Made by a program: the position numbers and the translations under genes. Under the pieces are notes generated by a model, which searched no databases, was not told the DNA's origin, and saw only the letters and a program-made list of their open reading frames with translations. Positions 35,201-46,873 of a DNA stretch of 64,000 nt are shown in pieces; the stretch's first letter is position 1; each line of letters opens with the position of its first letter. The DNA is taken from contig VCCP01000007.1 in assembly GCA_005765155.1 (NCBI GenBank), forward strand, positions 1,567,501 to 1,631,500, read 5' to 3'. The DNA comes from Zelopaecilomyces penicillatus (taxonomy: Eukaryota; Ascomycota; Sordariomycetes; Hypocreales; Pseudodiploosporaceae).

Positions 35201-36573
35201 AGGCAAAGCACAGGCCGCGCACCGGATATAGTAATCCATAAGTAGCTTACAGGATGATATTCAGCCGAGTCTTCTTTGGCTGTAGAATGTCACTGGGTAG
35301 CTTTGGATGTAAGGATCATCCATTTGCCAATCCAACCCCATATTCAGGCTGAGACGGGGTGAGTGTCGGACCTTGAAGAAGGAATTACCAAACGAAGCGA
35401 ACGTGATGATAGGTAATTAAGATGATGAGAAACACGGCTAATCTCAATACGGGCCCGGGCGTTGCAGCATCAGGGCCAAGACGGGGGGCACACCCAGTGG
35501 CACGGTTGGTAGTACTCGTGTGAATACAGCAATTAATGCCCTACTCTGTACTTCTACATGCTTGCATGTATGTGTGTCCGCCCTTGTGCTTGTGGTTGCA
35601 CTTGCTGCTGGGGCATGTAATCAGCCAAAAACGGTAGGGAACAAGCAGGGAGAATAATGGAGTAGAAATAGTTGGCTGGGGAGACAGCCCGGCCGCCAGT
35701 AAATCACTTGTTAGCGAATGCTACTATCCATACATGAAAACAGATAGAGCTATATTAGTAGTGAAGGACAAATAGTAGGTGGACACCTGCAATGAGGCGG
35801 AGAACGGCGAGGCGGGAGAAAGAAATGGCGTTTTTTCGGCTGGGCGGAATCTGTCCAACTTGTCATCTTGCCTAGTCGGCGTTTGCGCACCATTGTCACT
35901 GACCAGGCCGCTCGCTGTAACAAAATGACAGTGACAACAGAGAGCAAAACGCTTATCATTCTTGGCGAAAAGTACTTGCACTTTTTTTCTTGCGTTGTGT
36001 GTGTGCATGGTGTACGTATGGTGTGTGGTGTACGCGCGCGAGAACGAGCCGATGTATGTTGGTCCGTGAATAGTATTGTCATCACCTCCGTTCAGCTGAG
36101 CCGCTCTGTTTGAGCGCCAATTTTCGTCAATGTGCACGTAATCATCTTTCTTGACTCGTGCCCGTAATCAGGGCGGCACTTTGCAGCAAGATACCGTCAG
36201 ATAAATGTAGGAACCTGTTCATTGCGAATTGTTGACTATCCTTGAAGCTGGCATAGAAGAGCCATGTCAGCGTGATTGGTCCCATGATCTGCGCATGTCA
36301 TCGCCTCATGTGCTATGAAGGTGTGGTGGGGAGGCATCGTTAATAACACCATCAGTTCCTGAACAAGCCCAAATTTATGCGTAGTCTTTGGTCAAACCAA
36401 AGCTGGGGTCTTGCCTGGACCAATGCGACCACGAATTTAATACACAAAGACCGGGGGGCACGGAGTGTGACTTTACCGAACCATGGTGGTGTTGAGTGAA
36501 GGGATAGAGAAGAGTCGAGGGGTTGTTGCTCAAAGTCCAAATGAATGTGCACTGCACTGTACTCCATACGAAG

Positions 36574-36597
36574 TACGGAGTACGGAGTACGGAGTAC
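36574..36597. repeat. TACGGAG tandem repeat
   Basis: Three head-to-tail copies of TACGGAG end in TAC. Each junction makes the 9-mer TACGGAGTA, whose complement TACTCCGTA occurs singly elsewhere in the window. Confidence 0.8.
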
Positions 36598-38440
36598 ACT
36601 GCAACAAATCACATATCGTGCATCTGAGCTTGTTGTGGCATCTGCCCAGGATGGATGGATGGTCATTGCGAACCAGAACTTTTAGGAGTGGTGGGCGGTT
36701 TCGGTATGGACCTCCAGTCACCAATTGCGATTGGGGGCCAAAGTGAACCCTACAAATCCTGGTGGCAAGTCTTCTACTGCGTATTAGTAGTGTTAGAAAT
36801 GGGTGCAAAGCTCGGCGATCAAAGAAGTAAAACCTAGCAAGTCCAAAAAAACGAAGCAGATTGTTTCCAAGACAGTGGTGAGCTGCCAAACGGCACACTA
36901 GAATAGGGGAGTTGCTTAACCGTTGTAGTAACATGGCTCGACTCCAAAGGATCGAGGCTGATGTCAACCCCTGCGGTCCAAGCCCCCGTTTGCCTCTCTT
37001 GACTTGGTCGGCGACCAGAACTGAACCAGTGAAGTCCCGATCATGATGCCCACCACCTGAAGTGAACGGTTACGCAGGTGACGATGCTCATTCATGACGG
37101 GCTTGAGTAAATCAAAACCATCGTTGCTTCTATCGAAAGACTGATTCAGTTGGACTCGACAAGGATAAACCTCCTTGGCTGACCAGAGGCGCCCGCCCTC
37201 GGGATTGAAAGGATCACAATATGGGTCTACCCCCCTGTGTATGAGGAGGTATTCTTGATGCACGTGAATTTGCGGTTGTACTCCGTACATCCGTTGTATC
37301 CCTATACAGCTCTCACACCCTCTCAACCTTTTCCTCCCGTAGTTGTAGTCCGCCATCACGCAAGGTGTCTGAGAGCTGTCCAATCAGACATCTGAAATCT
37401 CCGGGCTGGCGTTTGCCGCATCGATGCTTCTCGGTGGCCATGTTTGAGTTCCAGCAATGCGATTAGGCAGACAAGTGGCCAAGACGTGAGGCGTGATCAT
37501 TCCAATGAGGTGCTAGAGCCTAGAGTAGAGATCACTGAGTCTGCAATGGCATGGAGTCGAGGGAAAGGGCAGATGATGATGAGAAAAGCAATACTGGCTT
37601 GATAACTCCCATGAGGCTGTTACAGTTCAACCGTCCGCATCGGAGGTTGTCAGTGCTTGCAAGATCAATGGGCCTAACAGTGATTGGACTGACACCCAGA
37701 GAGGCGGGTCTGCCGGTTCGCACCACCATCTACAGATATGGATGGCTGGATGGTCACGATACCCATCACGTCCGTCCGCTTGGCTTGGATAGGAACCTTG
37801 GGCGATGCTGCTAGCTTCCCCTGTTATCTGATGGATACCAAGTCCACCATTTCTCCCCTCCTTGCCTCGTATCGTACGCGCAATGGTTTGATCATTATCA
37901 TGGCGAAAATGGCAGCCTCCCTGGTCATCTGTCGAATCTGCTAGCATCACAGGTGCCACACGGGATATGAACATGAAAAGACGGCCTACAAGTAGTACTT
38001 CGGCATGAAAGGGGGGCCTATTTGTCCAACGCCACAGCCACCACAAGCAGTCACCGTAAGAAGCACCATCCCATCAGCGACAAGGCAGCAGAACGGTTAG
38101 ACTGACCCACGTCCCGGAAGGCCCAACAAGAATCGTGCCGGAGCTAGGGTGATGTTGCTTTACTCCACCAGGTCTAGTGAAAACACAGCAGACGAGGGCG
38201 TCAACCAAACTTATGCTGCCGTCAAGGAGATGGAAGACAAGATGGAGGAACCCTAGCGGCGCTGAAAAGAAAGAACAGAGCACGGCACATAGCATCTTTG
38301 CCGGGTAGTCGCGCCGGTATCTGGAGAAGTCCGCCGTGAAAGAACCCGAAGAAAGCAAGTAGAAATTTCGGCTAAGAAGGAAAAAGGAACACTTTGCCGT
38401 TCCGTTGCCAGCTTGCAGTGCTTGAAGGGAGAGACATGTG

Positions 38441-38470
38441 CACTCCATGAGGTAAGTACTTCATGGAGTG
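38441..38470. repeat. perfect short hairpin
   Basis: CACTCCATGA at 38441-38450 and its complement at 38461-38470 flank a 10-base loop containing GTAAGTACT. An AGT microsatellite with one TACTCCGTA lies about 30 bp downstream. Confidence 0.6.
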
Positions 38471-40123
38471 TCGCTACACATTACAGTCGTGGTGGTAGTA
38501 CTCCGTAGTAGTAGTAGTAGTAATAATGCACATTATTTATGTGCAGTGGATGTAATATCACTCACAAAATTGTTTGATGTCCCTACCGCAGCTAGGGTCC
38601 CAGGACTGGGGGGTTCCCATCATTGGCATGTCGAAACGTTCGGCGACAAGTCTTGGTGGTGGGACCCAGTTTCCCGTTCTATGATTCGGCCGTCAAAGGG
38701 ACAACGAGAGCTGCTCATGCAAGCACTTCGCTTTCTTCTTGAGGTTTTGCTTTTTCTTCCCGCGCCGTGTGTGCGTGTGTGTCTGCTTCGTCCTTGGCTG
38801 CCATCTGCCCGTAACGGTCTCCACAACGAGAAGGATGGGTAAGGTACAGTAGTCGATTCCTCGCAGACCGGGCCGTCAGACCACATTGGCGACCTCAAAA
38901 TTATGGAAAACAAGTTGACATCGTGCCAAGGCTGTGAAACTGGGCCATGATGACAAAAATTAACATGAGGAGGCATGTGGTTGAGATACTTCGATACCTC
39001 GCAGCACGATCATGTACAGTATGCCGCTCTTGGTTGAGGACTCGTGGCTTGTTTCGCAAGGGAAGGAACTGGACAGGAAACAAACAGGCAGGCGCTCTTG
39101 CCTGCAGCTCTAGCCCCCCTCCCCTTTGTTCTGCTAAATGCTACACCCGGACTACAGAATTTGGACGTCGCATAGTGATTGGCGGCACCAGATATGCACT
39201 CTGTGCTGTAAGAGATCTGTGTGGGTTGTATTATCATGTCGACTTGCAACTTGCAACAGTACAGTACGGGTAGCCGCAGAGATTTCAGGTATAACGTGCT
39301 TGTGCTGTTGAAACTTCTAGCACTTGGAGCATTGCATGGATCTTGCAGACGTCTGGTAAATTCCTGAAGCCATTTGCCTGATTCATTTTCCCAGTCGGTG
39401 CGGCACAGCGTTTAGTTGAAGCTGTCAGAGACGACTGCTGTGCTAATATTTTTGGGCCTGGTGTGCAAATTGCGAATACGCTAATCGCGAGGACGTAGTT
39501 GGTAAAGTGGTTATCAGACTACCGGTAGAGCTTGCAAAGCTACAAAAGTGACAAACCTCCTGGCCTGACTCTACCATGTACAGGTTTGTTGGGATACGCA
39601 ACTAGGTCACTTCAAGGTATTCCGTGAATGCAGGTTTGGCAAGTTGACACCACATACATAGTGTAGTTTCCTCGTCCTTTCCTTTAGTCCTCCTCTATGA
39701 CCTCGTGCGGATCAGTTACAGTGCCTGCTATGTTTGATCTCCGATTCGAAGTTGACAAAGCATCATGCAGAGCCATCTCCCGATACCGCTCAACAATTGT
39801 GTGGGTGTGTGTGTACAATGCTGTATGAGTGGTGTGGTGGGGATGTCTATGAAGGCTGTCCGGTGGACGGGGGCGGCGGGGACGACGAAACCCGGAAATC
39901 TCTTGTATTCGACGGCGCCGGATTCCACTGGCCTCCCCCGCGCAAGCCCCGACACCAAAGGTGCTTTTCTCGGTGACTAGAATATCAACTGTAATTGAGT
40001 AGGAAGTAGCGTCAAGTGAGGGGGGCCCTCTGTCACCCGGCGCAACATTTACTATTTAGCCCCCTTGTTTGCTTGGCCGTCTACGCGGACTTTACCGGGC
40101 GTTGGCTTTACTATGAGCCTATA

Positions 40124-40139
40124 CCTACTACGTAGTAGG
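40124..40139. repeat. 16-bp perfect palindrome
   Basis: CCTACTACGTAGTAGG is its own reverse complement. A dimeric factor could bind it, but no gene start is nearby. Confidence 0.6.
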
Positions 40140-43100
40140 ACAGCGAGGGGTGCGGAGTCTGTCCTTTGTGTACGAAATTTAATATCAAGGAATACAGTGT
40201 GCACAGGGCTGGCTAATATTAGATCTTTTTCATCCCCCTCTCTCTACAGACACCTAGGCCTGGTTTTGCGTAAGCGGGATGCCTGGTAATTGGCATATCC
40301 ATTCGACGGCATGATAAGTACTATAACGCCTATGGAAGGAGGCAATCGTAGCTGCGAGGCATTTATGATAGTACAGCTAGCAAGACAGAAAGTCGACACA
40401 TTCTCGGATATCCGATGTGCATTGTATGCACTACCTGCGTCCATGACAACTACTAATATCAACCTCGTTTCACGCCCAGTGCAGCGGCTATCCTATTTTA
40501 GCACCGCCATGCCCCGTACGAAAAGTGTTCAATACTACAGTAGTAGTGATGAAGTTGATGGTCCGTTCATGTGTCAGAAATGGATGGCCAATATAGCCAT
40601 AAGGCCATGAAATTGGGGGGGGGGTGCGCGTGTTACAGTAATCTCACCCCCTTGCTCGCCCAACGAGCCCTTGACCCTTTTAACACGCAGCCGACACCCA
40701 CACACCCTGTGTTTGCTCTTTCTCTACTGCTCATCAGCGCCTTGCCAACGGCGGCCAGGAAGGCCGCCCCCCGGTCCACGATCCCTAACTAGGGACTCCC
40801 GCGATCTCCTAAACAGAGCAACCGCAAGTGTGGAATGAGAGGAGTCACCATTCCACATCCTTGGAGTTGTTGGCCCGGTGCGACACCAGACCAAATTGTC
40901 TAGTATCCGGGTAGCGCCTGGAAAAGCCCCACAGCCTTCTCTCTCTCTCGTACGCACTTGCTGTTCTTGCCTCCAGGTACTTCTAGGTACACCGCACAGT
41001 TCAGGTGCTCGCCTCATCCATCATTCCCCAAACGTGGGCTGTCCCACGTCGTGTCCGTTTTGGTAGGTGGTGAGCATCTATTCTCCTGGATATGTGGCTC
41101 TTGGCTCCAGCTACTTTTGATTCTGACTCTAGTCTTGGCTTTTGATTGGACAGTCCCACCTTTTTGGTTGGCGCCACGCCACTGGTTGGTTGCTGGCTCA
41201 AATATGGAGATGGAGATGGAGATTTCCTCCATCCATTTGGCAAGCATTCGCAGCAATACCGGTATCTTGCCAAGCGGCCCTCACCTTCATGTCGCTTCCG
41301 CGCTTCCACGCATCCCGATGATACACTGAACGATTGTGCAGGTAGACCACCCCGTGAAACATTCGCTGAAGACGCGATGATGCTGAGCCGTCGATGGGGC
41401 AGGCTGGACGGCTTGGCCTCCACCATTACTCGTGAGTTGTTTATCGGGAGGCCGAGAGACATTATGCTACATATCAGTGGTGGGTGCGGTTGGCTGTACG
41501 GGCACAGTATAGCACAGGTGATACGGGTACTAACCAGACCTGTAATTGAGTGGGCTGTGGTGGGCACACTTGGGACGGCTGGTCTTCCAACCTTCCATGT
41601 CGCTCCAAAGCTCCCACCCGTCCAGCATTGAACCTTGAACTTAGACCTTTCTTCCATCTTACCTCAGTTTACGAGTCAAGGGTGGCGCCGCAACTGGGGC
41701 TCTTGACGCACCGGATTTACTTTTCCTAGTCACTTCTCATTCATTCGTCTTTTCTCTGTCGCAGCTGATTGAGAGCAAGCAGCAAAAAGGCAAAAAGCCG
41801 AGCAACCTAGGAGCCTGGACCAAGTCCCGTCGCAACATGATGCGTCCTTCATCCATCCACAAAGGCAAAAAGGGTACGAACAACCAACCAGAGAGAAAAG
41901 GAATTCGTAAGACCGCTGCACACAGCACATATACTGTACGTAGTACGGTACATGCACACACGCCATCCCAAGCCTAACTGGGGGCGTATTACATGTTTGA
42001 AAACACCCACATTTCCTATGCTTGGTCTTGGCCGGCCCCGATTCCAAATGAAACCTTGAAGCTTGAAAGCCAAAAATCACGCTCTATAGCAGCGTAAATG
42101 ACAGAAGAAGCAGCAACGCCGGCGACATACATAATCACGGCTTGTCGATCAATTGGTCCTGCGACTCGACTTTTAGCCCCCCCCCCCTCCCCCAGAAGCA
42201 GGGAAGGGGGGGCGTTGGGATTAGAATATTAGTTGGCAAGGAGTTGTCGTAGGATATGTGCCAGATTGGGAGTCCCTGCATCAAGGTTGTCGGCCCATGT
42301 GGATTGGCCAGAAGAGAACAGAGAGGCGACTACGGGACAAACTTAAGCACCGTGGTTGTCCTATATTCGGATCCATGCTGCTCGAAATGCGCGTTTACAT
42401 CTCAAACCCAAGATTAGATTGCCTTGGGATTTTGATATATGAACCCTACTCGTAATGGCGCGTTTAATCCACACTGGTAGTAATTACGGGCTGGAACCAA
42501 AAAGTCACCAAAACGTAAATGCGGCCGAATATTACACCTTTACCAGTTCATTTGATGTGGGCAACCACAACTACCTATCTTAGGTATGTACAACAATTTC
42601 CCAAGTATTGAACCAAAAGGAAAATAGTAATTATCCACCCTATCAAAAGAACACTAAATGGAAGGTCCAAACCCCCGTTTCCGCCTTGAATCGCTGCAGC
42701 TTATTACCCCCAAACATGCGTCACCGACCAGATACAAAAATATGGGGACTTGTATCGTACTACGTTGTCCACCCCTCCCTTCCCCCAAAGAAACAAAGGC
42801 TTCATTGCCATCATCATACAACGAAATGCGCCCCCATACTCGTAATCTAGAGCCGCCTTGCAATTGACGGTGGTGGAGGATGTGCAGCAATAGCAGCAGC
42901 AGCAGTCATGTTCCAGGGCAGGCCCCCCCTTCTCTAGGCACTCCCGGGGCCCTGTAAGACCTCGGTGCGGACGGTGGACTATTAGGTGATGGGCACCTAG
43001 CTATAATTGGACCCATTCAGCTGCCGTCTTCAACCCAGACAGGGGGCTCAGGTGCTGAATCCCCTGACCACATCCGTTTGGTGCTAGCAGTTGGCTGTGC

Positions 43101-43557
43101 CTTTTGCTGATTGGGTTATCGCGATTCTCATTCCTCGAATCCCCCCCCTTTGGCTTTGGCCGGAACAAAGATGCATATTCTCATCGAAATTATCCAACAA
43201 AGGTATATTTGTCGTGAATGTCTGGTCTGGTTTGCCATGCCTCAGATTATGACTTGTTCCGCTGTCATCATGCCATATCTCATTTCACGGCTCGCTTCGA
43301 CCCTTCGGCCATTGAAACTTTCTTGGCCCCATCCCCCAGGGTCAATTTCCAGAAACGATCAAGGTTTGTTCCTGCAATTATGTTTCCTGGTCCGATGCTA
43401 TTGCTTTTTGGTCCCCCTCCCTCCCCCCTTTTTAGAGTCAAAAACTCTTTTCTTTCTGTACACCCACAATATGATCCCAGCACGAGGCCAATTCTACGTT
43501 TAGGCTAGCGCACTCACCGTAATGTAGCATTCTCTTGCAACAGGTGGGAATACCTGG

Positions 43558-43642
43558 CGCACACACACAACGCACAAGCACACAGAGCACGCACACACAG
43601 AGCACGCACACACACTCACTCTCATACACACACAATACAAAT
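43558..43642. repeat. CA-rich microsatellite
   Basis: Interrupted (AC)n and (ACACAGAGCACGC)-type repeats over about 85 bp. Confidence 0.8.
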
Positions 43643-46600
43643 GCCTGTACGGGGACAGAGTACCTCAACAACACGCGCATGTCAGTGTCCTTGATACTTT
43701 GTGTGTTTCTGCAAGGTGCAAACGAGAAGATGGCGCCATGGAGTTGACAAACTCGGTTTACGGCCGGCGATGGCTGGATCTTCATACTGGTCGTACCGCC
43801 CCAAAAGACGTCCTAGCCAGCATCACGGACCCACCCGCCACCATCGCTCTTTGCCATATCAATCCATCGTTCCCCATTCGATGGCCACAGATGTGCTCAC
43901 ACGCCGCATGTGTAAATGTACAGCGCTGCATACCTACTGTACATAGCTGTGTGATACTTTTTCCCGCCCAGTCCGCGCCGTAGGGGTGCCGCTACGAAGG
44001 CGAGGCGGCACTATGGTTTGCTGGTCAGAGTTGCGAAACATTGTCATGCTCGGGCTAGCGACGCCTAGGAGTATTCCCTCTTCATTTCTTCCTGGGAACT
44101 CAGTGCCCAGTGGTAGATTACAGGTTTACGAGTGCGTGCCACCTTATTGCCCGTACTACGATACCTAAGGTAACTAATACCTGTAAGGGGAACTAAATAA
44201 GTTACTACCAGGTTGTGCCTTTTACGCCGACAAAAATGGGGGATATCGATATGGGGCGCGCGGAAGACTACCAGCAGCAAGTATTAATCAAGCGCCAACG
44301 TTCCTGAAGGGGTAGGCGAGGAGTCAGGAGTGGAGTGTCGATGAGCCAGCAATGTGCATGTCCTCGTATGAGGGAAGGCACAGAGTGGTACCTGGGCATG
44401 CCTCGCGGAACAGCAGGAGCAGGCCGAAAACGAGCAGACATGGCAGGTACACACTCTGTACCTCGAGCCAGCCTGCCTGCCGTCTTCAGCACCGCTGCTC
44501 AAGCCGCCGTCTCATTGATGAGCATTGAGCACACACCAAATGATCACCTTCAGCACCCACCGCACATGCACCTGCCTCCGTTTGTACATGCCTAGACCCT
44601 ACAGGCAACCGCCTACAGCAAGCTCTAGAGCGAAAGCCCCGGCCGTTCTTAGCGAGCTTGACAGCCTAGAGGGCCATAGTGCTTGCCAGACTTTTGTTGG
44701 TCCTGTAGTACAACTGCTAGTGGGCACTTGCGGATGCAGTCTTCGCATGCCCTGTATGATTGTTCGCAACAAGCCTACCTTTCGCCTTTTGCCCTTTGCT
44801 TTGCTTTGGTTTCCTCTCGGTTGCCATGTTCCGCAGCTGCGGGGCTGTGCGAGAGTGCCATCTCTGAAAGTAGTACGACATGGCTTGCGGGGGAAAAACT
44901 GGTCTTAGAAGTCGGTAGGGACAGCATGCCGGCCGGTGCCCAGCAACGCCGCTGGGTGAAAGAAGGAGCTGATGATAGGCGAATGAATGGGGCTTTCGCT
45001 GGAAGGTTAGGCCGTGCTGGCTATCAGACTTTGTACCCGTCGCGCCTGTCGAGCCTGTCGAGCTGGGGCAGGGCTTGTTGGAAGGCTTGGAGGGCTTGGG
45101 AGTCACGCCAGCTGGTGGTGGTGGTACCTGCGAGCGACGTCCCCTGCAGGCGACAAGGGCGAGGCACTGGGCTTTGGTCCAACAGGGGCCACCAAGCCCA
45201 GCTCAGCCAGCTGACACTGCACTTGCGTGAGAGGGGCCTTGGGGCCTTTTTCTCCTTACAGGCCTCTCAGGCCCTCCATCACAGGCCATCACAGGCCCTC
45301 GCTCACACCACCACTGACTTTGCACGCACACGGGCGTTGCGGGCTCACGCCAAGCCGCATCGGGCACAGGTGGACGTGGGGTGGGGGGAAGAGAGGGAAG
45401 ATGGATGCTGCTCGACGTGTGAGGTGCCTTGTAACTTAAGTCGTACTCCGTACCGATATGTACGCTTGATCCAGCCTACGGGTGTTCCGGGAGCCAATGT
45501 CACTGCGCCAAACCCTCTAGGTCTACGCAGCAGCGCAATACCGCAGCAGACAAGTGCCTGCACTAGCACTTTGTACGGGCCCTGCAATCGTCGTGTACCT
45601 TGTGCAGGAGATACCTGTAGTCCCGCCAGTTATTACCTAGTGCGCGCCTGTGTGAGTGGTTCCCTGTGAAATGCTCCAGCGCCTGTGGGCTCCAGTGAGC
45701 GTGAATGATTGTGCCATGTCTGAGAGAGAAACGTCCAACTCCCGCCAACGGGCTGCCAGCTGTCTCGAACCGCAGCAACCTCTCATATTTCTCTGCTGCT
45801 CAAACAACACACAACTGACTCTCGCAGTGCCTCGCTCTGTGCAAACCCTTTTTCCTCCCTTGTTCCTCGTCCACCACGAACTCCTCCCCTCTCTCTTCTC
45901 CGCCGAGCCGTCCTTCTGGCTGCTGCGAGCGCCAATTCGACCCGGCACAGGCGAGGTGTAAACACAAAAAGAAGGAGACCCATGGCTGCCAGCCAACCAC
46001 AGCCCGTTTGAACCTTGAAATCCTGCCCATCCACATCCCCCCCCCCATCCACATCCCATCCATGATCCAGCGCAGTGCCGGCCAAACGACACACCCAAGG
46101 ACACGCCCCCCGTCTTCGTCACCTTCGCCCTCATTCATATCCACACGGCAGCCCGGTCTGCCGCGTTCCTCACTGCTTGAATCCACGGGAACCGCCTCAA
46201 GCATTGTATGCTTCTTTGTTGTGTGTTGTCTGCAACTTTGTCTTTTCTTCCTTCTGGTTGCTCCTCCGTCGCAGTTTATCATTTTACCCTCCTGTCATGA
46301 TTCAGTCTGGTTTTTTCACAACTTTGTTCGGTTTCCCGTCAAGCCTGTGAGCTGCATAAGTCTGCTCACCAGTTGTCCCTTCTGCCAGAAGACCTGGACG
46401 CCGCTACGCCAAAAACTGGGGTCTGTCGCTGCTCGGCTGGCTACACCACCGATACCCACTTACACCCAGATCAAGCCTCAACCAAGGCTGTTACTCTACA
46501 TCTGACTTCTAATTTCTGACTTTACCTTCACCACCCCGACGCCTCATTGTCTTCATCCCATCCGACATAACCTTGAGGATCCGCCCACCACTCCTCGGCA

Positions 46601-46873
46601 CTCTTCTCTCATGACTCTTGGTCACTGCCGCTCTTACTCACCTCACCCTCTCGACATCCTTTCTTGTGCCATTCTCCCCTCGAGAAGCTGCTCCTGATGT
46701 CTGTTGGAATCCCTCCGCCGAATTCGCAAATTCTCCCACCTTCACCAACAACCTGTCCAAGCCGCCGACGACCATTTCTCCCTCCACCTGGCATCGCTCT
46801 GCCAAAACTTCCCGCCCTCTCCCACCACGTCGTGCTGCTAGGGAGTGGGTTGAGGACGCCGCCCGCCGACGAC

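Larger units (their letters stand above)
30848..46873. other. 16-kb gene-poor region between elg1 and the cyclin gene
   Basis: No protein gene is supported over about 16 kb, although GC is ordinary rather than the AT-rich pattern of RIP-mutated repeats or centromeres. The longest open frames (33189-33626, 41001-41657, 44683-45669) lack protein-like composition, domains or consistent splice partners. The tract holds homopolymers, CA, CAT and AGT microsatellites and several palindromes, listed separately. The last 1 kb is pyrimidine-rich and probably leader of the cyclin gene. Long non-coding RNA, distant regulatory sequence or fast-evolving genes I cannot recognise may be present. Confidence 0.6.

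Noticed and set aside
41001..41657. 218-codon minus-strand open frame
   Set aside because: It has no recognisable motif and overlaps several equally long frames on the other strand.
44683..45669. 328-codon open frame in the gene desert
   Set aside because: It has no domain, no splice partner and a composition like translated GC-rich noncoding DNA. Its length alone is not convincing.
30848..46873. Centromere or RIP-mutated transposon block
   Set aside because: Base composition is ordinary, without the strong AT bias and TpA excess of either, and no transposase or reverse-transcriptase motifs were seen.
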